Shown here: one piece after another, positions 1-11,237 of the stretch
Layout of the letters: every line of letters begins with the position of its first letter
Position numbering within the stretch: the stretch's first letter is position 1
NCBI GenBank assembly: GCA_009760855.2
Contig: WPIO01000048.1
Location: 2,081,001 to 2,145,000, forward strand
Direction of reading: 5' to 3'
Length of the DNA stretch: 64,000 bases
From: Cristatella mucedo
Taxonomy: Eukaryota; Bryozoa; Phylactolaemata; Cristatellidae
Notes under the pieces: model-generated
Database searches by the model: none
Told to the model about the DNA's origin: nothing
Seen by the model: only the letters and a program-made list of their open reading frames with translations
Position numbers and translations under genes: made by a program

Positions 1-111
1 AAGGCGTGCGCTCAGCTACTAGCGATATCGGGCCCGCGTAGGCAGTCTCTGTGTGTGGATTTGTGACGAAAGGCCTAGTGGATGTCGTCCGTGTTTTTTC
101 CCTGCATCTAG

Positions 112-1005
112 GCGAGGACAGGCATTTGCAAGAAGTCTGCCGGATGCATTCTCTCGCCCCCGAGCGAGGCAGCAGTGGCAGCGTTAGCACGGGCTTGCTC
201 AATTCGCGAACAGAGCCGTCCAACTGCTCGTATGAATCGTGTCGAGGCGCTGATGGCCTCGGCAGCTGTGAGCAGCAGCAGAGATCGTACACTGCCGGCA
301 CCGCCAGTCCACGTAGGCCGTCATCGTCGGATCATTCTAGTCACGCGTGCGCCCCTGGCGCTCCTTCCTTGATGGAGCGGGATTCGAGCGCAGCACACAC
401 TGCCGATTACGGCAGTCAGGACTCGACCGGCAGTGGCGTCACTGCCACCTCTGGCATTGTTCGTGCCGCCGGCGAGTCACTCCTACAAGGCCACGCGTTT
501 GCCACTTCAACGCTTGTCAGCAGCCACCGCAGCGGTGGCGACTACGGAATCAGGGGCCAGCGCTCGGCTGTTGTCGAAGCCATGCGCCACTGCGAGTCGC
601 CTACAGTCGTCGATCACCTGGAAGGCACCATAATGTCGGTCGTGGCTGGTGACGAGGGCGACGACAGCGCTGCAGCCGCCGCCACCGCCTCAGGCGAGGC
701 ATTCGAAGAGCGAGACGACGGAATATTGTGTGTGGTCATGCAGGACACGACAGTCTATCGAGTGATACCGCCCTGCTTGGACATGGCGAAAGCGGCTGCT
801 GCTGCCGCTGACCTGCAGTCATCGCAGGACAGCCCGATGAGCAGCCCGGCTGCGCTTGCGGCGCTGTCAAAGCACGAGTCTGCCTCGTCCGAAACGGAAA
901 CAGAGAGTGCCAGCAGTGCCGTCAGCGTCGACTCGGGCATTGCCAGCTCGTCCCCGAAAAGCGACTTGGGAGAAACAGGCGGCAACAGCGCAGCAAACAC
1001 GCCAG
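112..1005 (+). CDS. Gene 1 internal exon, 894 bases
   Basis: The acceptor follows a T-rich tract (TTTTTTCCCTGCATCTAG) and the donor is CCAG|GTATGC at 1006. The reading frame stays open across the whole exon. It encodes about 298 residues rich in Ser, Ala, Gly and acidic residues. Near its end the peptide VSVDSGIASSSPKSD contains a DSG-phi-x-S motif. The open frame continues past the donor to 1136, but that tail is intron. Confidence 0.65.
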
Positions 1006-3918
1006 GTATGCACTGCCACCTGATGTGTCAGCCTCCGGGCCACTCGTGTGCCGGTCTGACGGTGATACTTGCTCGCTTGATGCATGCCCATTGGCTGTGT
1101 CGTGTCCTTGGTGTCGCATCATTGCAGTCAAGTTAAAGTGAATGTGGCCTCGGCTTTTCTTGTGCACGCCTCGTGCTGCCTTCTGCTGGAGGGATGTAGG
1201 TAGGTAGGCCTCGGCGCCTAGCCGTTGGATTCGAGCTGGCCTGGGTCATCATTTGGGATCAGATCGTTGCTAACTTATCTGATTCTGCACGATATCATTC
1301 TGACCGAAGCACTCCACGGAGAACGAAGCAGAGCCTTTGTTCAGCTGCAAGCTGTAAAGTGCTTCGAAATAGATTTGCAGATCTCTGTTTGCCGTCCGGT
1401 CTGAAATCGCCTTCAAACATGACCTGCAGACGGCCAGCTTCGTGAGCGTGCGCACACCTGTGGCTTGCTGCCACGGGTAGCAATCTCATGTCGATCTAGT
1501 CTTGCGTAGAGGCATCTAAAACCTTTCTTGGCCTTATGCTGCTATCGATCGTGGCTCGTACCCCGTTGAACTTCATTTTTACAGGGTGTGACAATATATG
1601 GGATGCTGCTGTGGTCTTGCTGTCTCGAAGAGCTGCACACTTCTATGGTTGAATTTGTGAAATGACAAGAGAACTATTATTAATATACATGTGCACGGTC
1701 CTTTAGGAATATGTCTTTATATTAGGATTGTCATTCTTTTGTGTCCTCGTGAAAAGTATGGCCTTTTTGTTGAGAATGGTGGCCTTATTTTCCTAGAACC
1801 ATTATCTTAGCCCAGGGGTAAGGTGCTTGCTCTTCACGACAAGTTTATACTAGCTGATTTAACAGCCTCTTTTGTATAGCGATTGAAGAGCCTTTACGGC
1901 TATCGCTTGCGGCAGGCGATCCTTTATTCTCACTTTAAGCGACATTCATAGTCATTGAGGCATCAGCTAAACTTTTTTGTATGCTTCCAGTGTCCAGGAT
2001 ACGTTGCAAATGCCTACCTCAGAATGGGCTTGAAATCGAGCTTTTTTTGTTCGCTTTTGTCTTTGCATTCGCATGGTCTTGTTACATCAAGCCAATGAAA
2101 GTTTGTGGACACCTGCCAACTCACCAACATCAGTATATCAACCGTGTGTGTGTGTGTGTGTGTGCGTGTGTGTGTGTGTGTGTGTGTGCGCGTGCGCGCG
2201 CGTGTGCGTGCGCGCGTGAGCATGCCTGTGCGCGTGCCTCTGTGCGCGCGCGTGCCTCTGTGCGCGCGAGTGCCTGTGCGCGCGCGTGCGTGTCTCAGTG
2301 TGTGCACGTCAAAGTGTGTGTGTGTGTGTGTGTTTGTATTCATCCTTTAAGTCGAGCCATGCCCATTGCTGGGCTCTCTATCGCATGCGGGTAGCGTTGC
2401 TGCTCTGCTGCGCGCCTGCGGCGGACGCCGGCTGGGTAGCGGTTCGAGATCGCCCCCCCCCCCCCCCGCCCCTAGCTCGGCAGCTGTTGATACTGTGGCC
2501 CGAGGGACGAGCTCAGCAGCTGCCAACCTGCGGTCTTGCTTAGGTGGCAGCGAGCACGAGGCGCAGCTGCTCGGCACGGCAGCAGCGCTGCGCTCTGATG
2601 CCGTTGGCGACTCGGGGGCGTCGGGCCGTGGCCGAAGCGCCACCGCAGGCAGGGGCTTGTGGGTGCCCGACGTGTCGACCTCGTCGTCGGCCACAACTGC
2701 TGCCGCTCAAGTTGGACACGACGGCAACGGACTAGACGGCAGCGGAGGAGGAGGCTCCGCCTCAGCGCTGCTGCTACCCTCGCAGGACGCTCTGTACAGA
2801 GCTTTGCCGACCGCCGGAGGATGGCAGAGCGGGCGCGGCACGACGTGTGCAGCACAGAGCGCTGGCAGCTCGGCGCTGCTACTGCGGGAGCACGAGGAGG
2901 CCACCACTGCCGGAACTCATAGGATGCTCTTCGGCGGAGCCTGTCAGGGTATGTGTACGCGCTGCACTGTCTGATTGGGCAGGCGGGAGGGGGGGCAAGG
3001 GCGAGCATCTGACACAATAGAGCTCGAAGTGCCAGCCAGCTTGCCTGGCTGCAAATGGTCGCACCGTGCAGCCACTCGACTTTTGTACGGCGATCGTGTT
3101 ACTAGGCCCCAAGGCCTGGTGGAGCTGCCGATATTGGGGGGTGGTAGGGAGGAGGGGTGAAAAAGGAAGGTATCGATCGCAATGCTTGCGAAGAGCCTTC
3201 GTCGTCGGCAAGGGCCGTAGGTGACTGCCGTCGTGCTCTTTCTGAGCATTTCGGCGCTGGGCTCGCTCGTGCTTACGTCGTGGCACCGTTTGTTCACGCC
3301 TGCAGCTCGGCATTGCGCCGAGCATGCCTGCAATGTGCACCGGAACTGTAGGGCTGCCCAATGCCGGCATTTCTTTGCCGCTGATTCAAGAAAGTGGCAG
3401 CGACTGCAAGCCGGCCACTGGCGGGGGCAGCAGAAGCAGCAGAAGCCCATACTTCGACCAGCACATGAGAGCTACCAGGTCACATCAAACGGTGTCAGGT
3501 ACGCTGACTGCTTCTTGTTGCCGTTTTGGATAGAGGATGCAGTGTACCCTGTCTGCTGATCGCCTTTTGAATGGGCGATGCGGCTACCTTGTCAGATCGT
3601 GTCGTTTGAAGAGGTCGTTGGTGTGGAGATCATGCAAGTCGTGCAGAGCAGTATGTGTGGATAGGTGACACGCTGCATGATGATTGGGCTCGCGTGAGTT
3701 GAGGGCAAGAGAGACCAGGGAAAGCGAAAAGCTAAATGCTCTGTTCCTGTTTTGCAGCCTGTATGGATGCCGATGCCTTGGCCCGTGATTCACATGGCTC
3801 TCGGCGTACGAGCGTTGATCAGCCATTCATTACGATCCACAACATGGTTAATGTTGTAGAATTACAAGCTCTGCCTACGACGTGCCGAGAAAGAAAGCGG
3901 CCTGTCAACCATACATGA
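112..3918 (+). CDS. Ser/Ala/Gly-rich protein of unknown identity, 3' part of gene (4 exons)
   Basis: I do not recognise this gene. Four exons join in frame: 112-1005, 2484-2948, 3352-3498 and 3758-3918. All junctions are phase 1, so each internal exon is a multiple of three (894, 465 and 147 bases). The first exon has a pyrimidine-rich acceptor ending ATCTAG, so the gene starts left of the window. The product is low complexity, rich in Ser, Ala, Gly and acidic residues, with poly-Ala near 661-690 and 790-815 and an acidic Ser cluster near 885-965. No catalytic domain or membrane segment is visible, so it looks like the disordered tail of a regulatory protein. Stop at 3916-3918 and AATAAA at 4107 support the 3' end. 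The acceptors at 2484 and 3352 were chosen because they keep frame; AG sites at 2475 and 3305 are alternatives. Confidence 0.6.
1800..1845 (+). repeat. SINE family A head fragment
   Basis: The sequence around AGCCCAGGGGTAAGGTGCT matches the tRNA-like head of the SINE A copies at 6252, 37455 and 55134. It is cut off by a reversed SINE B tail. Confidence 0.5.
1846..1935 (-). repeat. SINE family B tail fragment
   Basis: Read on the minus strand this matches the tail of the SINE B copies at 16876 and 51344: the GCAAGCGATAGCCGTAAAGG block, then AAAAGAGGCTGTTAAATCAG. Confidence 0.6.
2143..2335. repeat. GT/GC alternating purine-pyrimidine microsatellite
   Basis: About 190 bases of mostly (GT)n passing into (GC)n-rich alternating sequence. 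It lies in an intron of gene 1. The open frames across it on both strands are artefacts of the repeat. Confidence 0.9.
2484..2948 (+). CDS. Gene 1 internal exon, 465 bases
   Basis: The exon is preceded by an unusual C17-type pyrimidine tract (2449-2474) and ends at CAGG|GTATGT. With a phase-1 acceptor at 2484 the open frame continues that of the preceding exon. The product is Gly/Ser/Ala-rich without a recognised fold. A closer AG at 2475 would give a frame that stops at 2543, so 2484 is preferred. Confidence 0.5.
3352..3498 (+). CDS. Gene 1 internal exon, 147 bases
   Basis: The donor TCAG|GTACGC at 3499 is strong. The acceptor at 3352 (ACTGTAG) is the one that keeps phase with the previous exon. 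A better-looking acceptor at 3306 (GCCTGCAG) would need a different upstream donor. The peptide ends SPYFDQHMRATRSHQTVS and joins the terminal exon in phase 1. Confidence 0.45.
3758..3918 (+). CDS. Gene 1 terminal coding exon
   Basis: The acceptor is CTGTTTTGCAG just before 3758. In phase 1 the exon reads 53 residues starting with ACMDADALARDSHGS and ends at a TGA at 3916. The other two frames stop within the exon. The 3' untranslated region runs to the AATAAA at 4107-4112. Confidence 0.6.
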
Positions 3919-4106
3919 TGAATGTATCTCACACACGTAGTTTATTTATAATGTTGTAGGCGTGCAGTTTGTGATTCTTTGTTGTTTGTCTCGTCCTCTT
4001 TGGGGATGCGCTTCATTTTTTTGCTGGTTGCAATCCAATCTAGCCGATTTATTGTATCACCATTTCATGGTGCTGCCCTGCACATTTGCCTACATGTGTG
4101 ATGTGT

Positions 4107-4112
4107 AATAAA
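4107..4112 (+). promoter_or_regulatory. Poly(A) signal of gene 1
   Basis: AATAAA lies about 190 bases after the stop, followed by GT-rich sequence around 4140-4165. A second AATAAA near 4380 could be an alternative site. Confidence 0.6.
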
Positions 4113-6251
4113 AGAGGTGTCGACCGTTATACATTCAGTCTTTGTTAGTGTTGCTGTTTCTGTGGAAACTTCGTGAGTGCTGCTGCTCTCTCCATGGGAT
4201 TGCAGATGAGCACTGTGTGTGCATAGTGTCATGTTGTGATGAGGACTGGTAAACCGTCTGAGGTGCCTTGTCTGTAAATATGATTTAGTATTTTCCTTGT
4301 ACAGTAAGCATGATTCACATTTGTTGAAGATTAACTTTTTCGCTTACCAACGTTTTGTATTTTTGTACAAAATCAAGGTAATAAATGTATGGTGGCCTTG
4401 GGCTGCCAGTGGATTTTCCATTCTTTGCAGTGCAAGCTTGCAACTTGTTCACCGTGCTGAAACAAACTCATGTGGGATAACGAGTTAAAAATAGCGAGTG
4501 CATGATATAGCATTCTTAATATCGAGCAATTTCGTCTAATCTAGTGACTATTGTAAGGATCGCATGCGTTGAAAAGCAATCGTACAAACGTATCCTGAAC
4601 CTCGAGCTGACTATGAGCGACACTACTGCAGAAAATTGTCAACAGTATTGGGAGTTCTTGACGTGGCAATCAACTTTTGTGTTATGCTATAGCCGGCCAG
4701 GGTACAGGAGCTTCATCGAGACATCCCACTGCTCCCTCAAACTGATAAAGGCAAGGCACCTGATTTCGGGGCAGGAGATTGACACCTTATATTCGAAAAG
4801 CTAGGATGGTGGCTTGGGACCATGGTTAAGAAAATGTGTTGCAATGCTTTGCACACTTGAGCGAACCTACTGGTTGGATTGAATGAGAGGTTAGCAGCTC
4901 AGCCTCTGGTATCAGGGGTCATGGACTCCACTGCTGATTACGATCATACATACCTGTGTACTTAATTCTCTCCAGTGCTATGAAAGCCTTGAGGTATTTG
5001 GCTATGTAATCTAGCTGCCGGTTCAACCACGAAAACACTTACACGTTGCTGGAGGAACGGCACTTATAAAATGCCAAGTATCGCTTTAACTAACCTTAAG
5101 AGCAACATCTTAGCTTTACTCTTGCCGTAAGCAAAGAATAAAGCATCGCTTTGCAAATATCTGGGAGTTCATTTCAGAAAGTAAAACCTTTCAGAAGCAA
5201 AAGTTTCAGCGTCCACTGTTTTAAGTGCCCTGAAGATTCACAGGGTTGCAATCCACCTATTAGTTCCTACCACGACAATGTTTTAGTTAGAACTTAACGT
5301 CAGCATCCTTCGGTCCATCCGTGATCAGTGCTCTTTTCAATTTTAGACCGCCAGCCAGACTTGGCCAATGGAAGAAGGGCAACTGCTGCTCCCCCCCCCC
5401 CCCATTTGCAGACCCCTTCAGCGTCTCCAATCATCGCTTTGGCTTTTTTTAGGCCCACCTCAGAGGCTAACTAATCGTCATGCCAGCTCACTGGTACCTG
5501 CTAGGTGTGTATAATCGTGAATAAGAATTTCGCCAGCTTGCAACACCTGGCGACAGAACTTAAGAATCTTTCCTACTGACCCATGAAACCACTTTCTGGA
5601 GGTATTATTGCAATGCAGTGGTTCATTCTAGCAGATGACGTAGAGACCCGTGCAGTGCATCGAGAGCTCAAACGAGGAGCAGGGCAACGGTCACCTATCA
5701 TGAGTTACTGGAGTATGTCAATGAATACTGTGCAGCTACGCTGCAAATGCCTTAGATAGCTGGTATAAACGAAAAATTGTGGTTTTGCTAACAAAAACAA
5801 GGCCTTCGTCCATGTTTACCTAACTCGCGTCTAAAATAACGTGTTATTACGCTTTAGCCTTATTACCTGGCTCAGTAATTATGTGCTTCAAATTTGGAGA
5901 GGCTGAAATTATACCTGGGCAGTCTAAAACAGGCACTATGGGTCATTCTATATTCTTAAGATGGAGTATTAGTGAAAGTCGAGATGTATAGCCACTGGTG
6001 ATGCTGGAGACTACCACAGTGGTTTGAACCTGCAGACTAACTAACAGATCATTTCACCGTGTATCCCAGGCCATCTTCGGTAACAGCCAATGGTTGTGGC
6101 AGCTAAAGGCTTTTGAAAGAATGTAGAGACAAAGCCCAACGAGATCTCTACACGTTCGTACGCTCGACAATGAACCACTGTGTACAACTGCTAAGTATTT
6201 AATAATTGTTAATACAGGCTCGTTAAATCTTCCCAGTAACTCCGGCCCCAA
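4113..6251. other. Intergenic, no feature recognised
   Basis: Short random open frames only. A C-run occurs near 5392-5403. No splice-linked coding region or known repeat was seen. Confidence 0.4.
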
Positions 6252-6382
6252 TGGTTTGACCCAGGAGTAAGGTGCTCGCCTTTAACGATCAAGGTCGTAA
6301 GCTTTAGTCCTGCGACATATGTAAAGCGCCTGGATAGGGATTAAGTTCTTTTAGGGCGCTATACCAATGAATTATATATACA
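6252..6382 (+). repeat. SINE family A copy with LINE-type 3' hairpin
   Basis: The tRNA-like head (TGGTTTGACCCAGGAGTAAG) is followed by a degenerate B-box region. The tail AGCGCC...GATTAAGTTC...GGGCGCT is the same hairpin as the end of the LINE copies, and an AT-rich tail ends the element. Confidence 0.65.
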
Positions 6383-7380
6383 TAACTGTGTGCGGTACTT
6401 CGGTTGAAGGAAATATAGGAGGGAATGAGATAGAACGTCGTGAGAAATAACGAAGGAAAACGAGCGTAGCTATGTTAGCTAAGCGTATGCATACACGTAT
6501 GCGTATATCTAGACCTGACTGGTAGAGTGTGGCAAGAATCGTCACAGATCTGGTCCTGCTTAGCAGAAGATCCAAAAGGCGACTGACGTAAAAGGCATAT
6601 GGTATACTAAAATGACTATTAGATGCGAATCTGGGGTCCTGTAAAGTAATGCGCATCTAAAGTAAGATCAAAAGAAAATAAGAAAATGGAGGCAATACAG
6701 CTATTGCTCGCTGTTCAGTACAGACCAAGGCTGAAAGAGAAGCTTCCGAGTGATTGTAGCAGTTTATTAATTTAAGTTACTAAAACTAACTAGTATGAAT
6801 AGGACGACACCTGAAATCTGGTTACTACTTCTGGACCACGCTGATTGCATTCCTAGCTTTGAACAACGAGTAAATACGAAAAGCAAGAAAAAACAGACGA
6901 ATATGTCTTTTATTGAAAGTTTATAAACCTGGAACCAATCAATCAGTCAAATAACCATGCGCTTGATATTTCTCGTCACCATAAGCTGCCTATAAATCTG
7001 AAAAACTATAAACATTTATTTGTATTTATATATAGACTAAATTGTTTACCTATTGCCTATTTTTTAACTATCGTATCCGCTCATCTAGAAAGGTTTATTA
7101 TTCTATACGCAAACGAGACAAAACACTATCCAAACCTTACGACACGACGGGAATACGAATACTAGGCCATTCAGCCAAACACCGTCAGTACCTATTTATG
7201 CCGAGGCTTCGCCCATGGAATGAAAGGGAGAAGTCTATCTGGACAGTGGAACACCTAAAAATATACTTTCGGTCTATAAAATCTTCATTTATGAATGCAA
7301 ATATACCAATTTTAGCAGATTTAACTTTAGCAGCATTGCTGTTGATATAGGTGTAGTTTGTTCGCACAGCATAGAGCCAG
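6383..7380. other. AT-rich intergenic DNA
   Basis: AT-rich sequence with small open frames that show no family resemblance. I see nothing further to annotate. Confidence 0.4.
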
Positions 7381-7470
7381 CCGATGCCCAACACCGACAG
7401 TTTATTACCAACGCACGGAGTCCCTTCGGCCCCTACTCTCCCTCGACTCCCGGCTCCTCCCCTGCTCCCG

Positions 7471-7618
7471 TCCACCATCCGGCCACCAGCGGGTTACCGG
7501 CTTGTGTCCTTGCCACATCGCAGGCTGGCGACAGCAGTGCACTGGCCGACCCTGGTGGTGAATCCACCATCCGGCCACCAGCGGGTTACCGGCCTGTGTC
7601 CCTGCCACATCGCAGGCT
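7471..7618. repeat. Direct repeat, about 55 bases, offset 92
   Basis: The block starting TCCACCATCCGGCCACCAGC at 7471 recurs at 7563 with about two changes, covering roughly 55 bases each. This explains the open frames here. Confidence 0.75.
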
Positions 7619-7647
7619 CATCAGAGGAGCCGGCATGCACTCAAACT

Positions 7648-7718
7648 AGCTGCAAGGTACAGAGCAGGATCGGCAGAGGCGGATAGGCTTGCTCATTGCT
7701 GCTCTGCACCTTGCAGCT
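7648..7718. repeat. Inverted repeat, 20-base arms, 31-base loop
   Basis: The left arm at 7648-7667 (AGCTGCAAGGTACAGAGCAG) is the reverse complement of 7699-7718 except for one position. A short direct repeat (TGCAAACTTGTGACC) follows at about 7731-7775. Confidence 0.75.
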
Positions 7719-7775
7719 ACGTGCGTCGGTGCTGCAAACTTGTGACCCTTTGCGTTGGTCCTGCAAACTTGTGAC

Positions 7776-8761
7776 CTTGAGGTCAAGGGGGCGTGTATAG
7801 TTCGTATGTAAGTCTGCATGTGCGTATTGTATGCAGGATCCTCTGATAATAGGTAGGTGAGGTGTCTACCTTTTTCATAAAAAATTAAAATTCACATGCT
7901 ACCGATTACAGCCGCCACTAATCTTCTACTCGATAACCTTTCTTATTGCGATCATATCCAAGCACTACCGGCTTCAGCGGCACTATATTCTTCTTTTACT
8001 GCCTTTTCCATACGTTCACCCTGAACACGGATACGACCAGGGAAAGCTGCCGTCAATATATCCACCTAGAGCACCCTCGCGAGGTGCAAATAGCTCGCAT
8101 GTCATCCATCTCTCTTGCTCCTGCACTGGTCACTGCCAAGTCCTCGTTGCGGCTAATCTTCATTTAGAACCTCCGCGTTTTCCTCCCAAGACTCGGTGAG
8201 CTCAGTGAGATCGAACGCATAAAGAAGCACTGACCGCATGACGCATATCCGGAGGATGCAAATTCGTCAGCTCCATCTCAAAAGGGGAAAGGACAACACT
8301 GGGAAGGTCTGCTACCACCAGCCACTCTACCTCAGCATTGAGCCCAGGCTTCAACCGACCGCACTCTACAAATCCAGCCTTCTTGTCCCGTAAGACACTT
8401 ACGGGGGCTACTTCGGAACTATTCGGACTCTTTTTACTCTCCCCTGTCTCCAATTCGCTTTACGTTTCACACGCTTTACCATGTTCGCACACTAGCCTTG
8501 ATTCTGAATAATTGCTATGTGGTTTGGGATTTTTCGCCGTGGGCTATATGAGGCTGTGGAATTATAGAACTTGACAGGATTGAATAGCTCACAGCTCAAA
8601 TTCAAAGCGCGAAAGCATGATTCTTTTACGCTACGCGAGCCAAGCTTTGCCTGTATTTACCTTCATTCAGCTCATGGCCTAAGAATACGGCACAGAATTG
8701 TAGCCTGGCAGTGGGCATGAATCGGAAGAATGGGTGGCTTTTTCCGAATGATCAGTGCTCA
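7776..8761. other. Intergenic, no feature recognised
   Basis: Mixed-composition sequence with short open frames on both strands. Nothing supportable. Confidence 0.35.
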
Positions 8762-8945
8762 ATAAGAATAATAAGAATAAGAATACATTTCTATAGCCCG
8801 CCAAAGAACTAAATCTTTTTCTGAGCCCTTTACACGTGCTGGAAAGGAATTATAAAGGTTATAATTATAATACCATATTTTTAAAAGCGCCTTATGAGGG
8901 CTTAATTTTTTCTACGCACTTTACATATTCTGGAAAGGAAGCTTA
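8762..8945 (-). repeat. Two short LINE 3'-tail fragments
   Basis: Two degraded versions of the LINE end lie in tandem on the minus strand: (AATAAG)n, then a GCCC...AACTAAATC...GGGC hairpin relic to 8850, and a second near 8884-8935. Confidence 0.5.
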
Positions 8946-9076
8946 TAAATTCTTTAGTGAGAACATGCACAATTTCAGTGCTTACGATCACACAAAGGAA
9001 AATTTTTCACGCGAATAGCTCACTGCCTGTGGACTCGCTTCGCTGAGTCGGAAATTCCACCATGGAAGGCAACGTT

Positions 9077-9139
9077 GCGCCATCTTGCCACTTGACGGAA
9101 GTTCGCCATCTTGCTACGTGAGCACGTTCGCCATCTTGC
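9077..9139. repeat. Three CGCCATCTTGC motifs at 25-base spacing
   Basis: TGCGCCATCTTGC, TTCGCCATCTTGC and TTCGCCATCTTGC start at about 9077, 9102 and 9127. On the other strand each reads CAAGATGGCG, a match to the YY1 site core. Confidence 0.7.
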
Positions 9140-9414
9140 GGTGTGACGGACTTTCTCGCTTTACTTAGTAGAAATATGTAGTGTTCTAAGAAAGCTAAGT
9201 CTCCTTCTAGACTTTACATACAGGGGAAGCATATCAATTGGGTAGTGATAAAATGAACAGTGTCAGCACACATGAGCACAAACGACAATGCCATGAGATT
9301 TGGCAAATGCTTCCAGCAGGTTTTTAGCATCTTTCAAGTGTCAAGTTAGGGGTGTCGTGATGTCAAAAGGGAGTAAGCTCCAGGTTGCTTAGCCTCAGTT
9401 CGTGTCCCTGCGCA

Positions 9415-10944
9415 TTTCAGACAGGTGGTAACTCGGTCACTAATTAAGAAAGCAACGCTAGACCAAGAGATCTTGAGCTCTTCTGCCGAGTCTCCTTTCT
9501 ACCGTGCCTATCAATGTTAGTGGAACGAGTTTCGGCAGATCAGCTGAACTCATCTATTAAACTTGAACCTAGCTGGCAAGTTATAGTCTGGTTTTAGAGC
9601 AAATCACTCCACAGAGTCTGCATTACTTCGGGTGAATAACGACATTCTCAGTAATGTAGACCTAGGTAAAGTCTTGTTTTGCTTGGTCTTTCGGCAGCGT
9701 TCGATTCTATTGATCGCCAAGTACGGCTGACGCACCTCTCACCTGGGCATAACTGGCACCTGGGCATCACTCACGCTGCATTGCAGTGGTTCAGATCCTA
9801 TCTCAGTGGGAGACTCCCGAGTACTGCTGTGAATGGACAAACGTTATTCGAGAAACCAATAAAGTACGAAGTACCTCAAGGCTCTGTGCTCGGTCCTCTT
9901 CTTCTCACAGTTGATACTCTACCTCTTGCCAATTTAATCGCCAGCACAATCTTGGCTTTCACTTCTATGCAAATTATACTCAGTTGTACCTTTGCTTTAA
10001 CTATTCCCTACTCACCCTGGCTGCGTATTGACTCTCATCCTCACATGTATTAATAACACCCACACAAGAATGGCAGCAAATTATCTTAAATTGAATGACG
10101 ATATAACCAACTAACTGGCGAACCAAGTGTGGCTGAGATATCGGAAAGTAGAACGCTCAAAATCGGCTCCACCAGCGTATCTCCTGTTGCAGCTGCACGA
10201 AAACTAGGTGTCCTGTTCCAGAGTGACATTTCCCTAAACGACCATATCTGCTCCAGTCAGGCCGGCCTACTTTCAGCTATGTAGAATTTCTGTTTGGCGT
10301 GCTTAGATATGGATACTTCATAATAATAATAATAATAATAATTCACTTGATAAGCGCCCTCAGAGAACTTAATCTCTCTCTAGGCGCTTTACATTTGCTG
10401 TAAAGTGAAATGCAATTGAATGGTAAGTAAAATCGTGCTTGAAAAACAAACGAAATGAATAATATGGTTAGGGGTGACATGCACAGGGTCATCAAAATTG
10501 GTCCACGAATTTGTGATATCCCCTCTTGACTTCTGTAACGCTGTCTGCGGGTCTCCCAGCCAGTGCAATCGGGTGCTTACAGCTGGTGTAAAATTCTGCA
10601 GCTAGGCTTGTCTGTCGTGAGTGTTGCAGTTGCCACATAACACCACTCTCACCGACCTGCACTGGCTACCAGTCAAACAGTGCCTCGACTTCAAGGTTCT
10701 GCCACCAACTTTCAGGTCTCTTCATTCTCTACTCCAGCCTACCTATCATGACTACTCAGCCACCAGGCTAGGCATAGTACCGTCCCCGTTTTCTGACTCA
10801 AATCGTTTAGTTATACCACGAGCGAACTTCACATCCTTTGCGGACTTGGCCTTTAGTCCGTTCGCTCCCAAAGCCTGGAATTTAATCTCACCTGCCGTCA
10901 AAGCATCGCTTGACTTAAAATTTATAATGAAGCTGGCTGCTTAG
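9415..10944 (+). pseudogene. Decayed CR1/L2-like LINE reverse transcriptase, interrupted
   Basis: Translated pieces match the RT of the copy at 62.7 kb: a TLDQEILSS-like block near 9450, the LSAAFDSIDRQ block near 9690, ALQWFRSYLSGRLP near 9780, and VPQGSVLGPLL near 9880. The C-terminal LHWLPVKQ block is at 10650-10690. Frameshifts and stops break it. A minus-strand LINE tail at 10321-10490 splits the body. Confidence 0.8.
10321..10490 (-). mobile_element. Nested LINE 3' end, 170 bases, 5'-truncated
   Basis: It starts with (TAA)n, then the TTCACTTGATAAGCGCC hairpin side, and stops in the 3' untranslated region. The host LINE resumes at once with ATCAAAATTGGTCC, so the insertion is precise. 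The flanking duplication is very short (about TCA). Confidence 0.8.
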
Positions 10945-11237
10945 TGGGCAGGCTGCCAGAGTCCGATAGTCAGTAGGCAAACTGAGTCGCGGCTCAGCTG
11001 CCTGCCGTACGAACTGGCTCGTCGGCATGGCAGGAGCCGTTGGTTCCAGTCCAGCATGTGTGTTAAGTGTGTGGGAAGAGACTTTGTTTTCTTAGGGGGC
11101 AATGCACAAATGTTTTAATATATTATCTGTGTTGCTATTAATGCTGCCGTGTCCGAGTTGACTGGCTAAGTTGGCTTTCGGCTGCATAGAATAGCCACCG
11201 GGTCGACTGGGCGACTCGGCCAGAATGCTGCACCCCT
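10945..11237. other. Unknown insert between LINE RT end and LINE tail
   Basis: In other copies the RT stop is followed directly by the conserved 3' untranslated region. Here about 290 bases of unrelated sequence replace its first part. I do not recognise it. Confidence 0.4.

Larger units (their letters stand above)
1006..2483 (+). other. Intron of gene 1 with SINE pieces and a Z-DNA-prone tract
   Basis: This intron holds two SINE fragments (1800-1935), a long GT/GC alternating tract (2143-2335) and a C-run (2449-2467) next to the acceptor. Nothing else coding was seen. Confidence 0.5.

Noticed and set aside
1981-2394. 137-codon ORF and overlapping minus-strand ORFs
   Set aside because: They run through the GT/GC microsatellite, and their Cys/Val/Ala/Arg composition is a repeat artefact.
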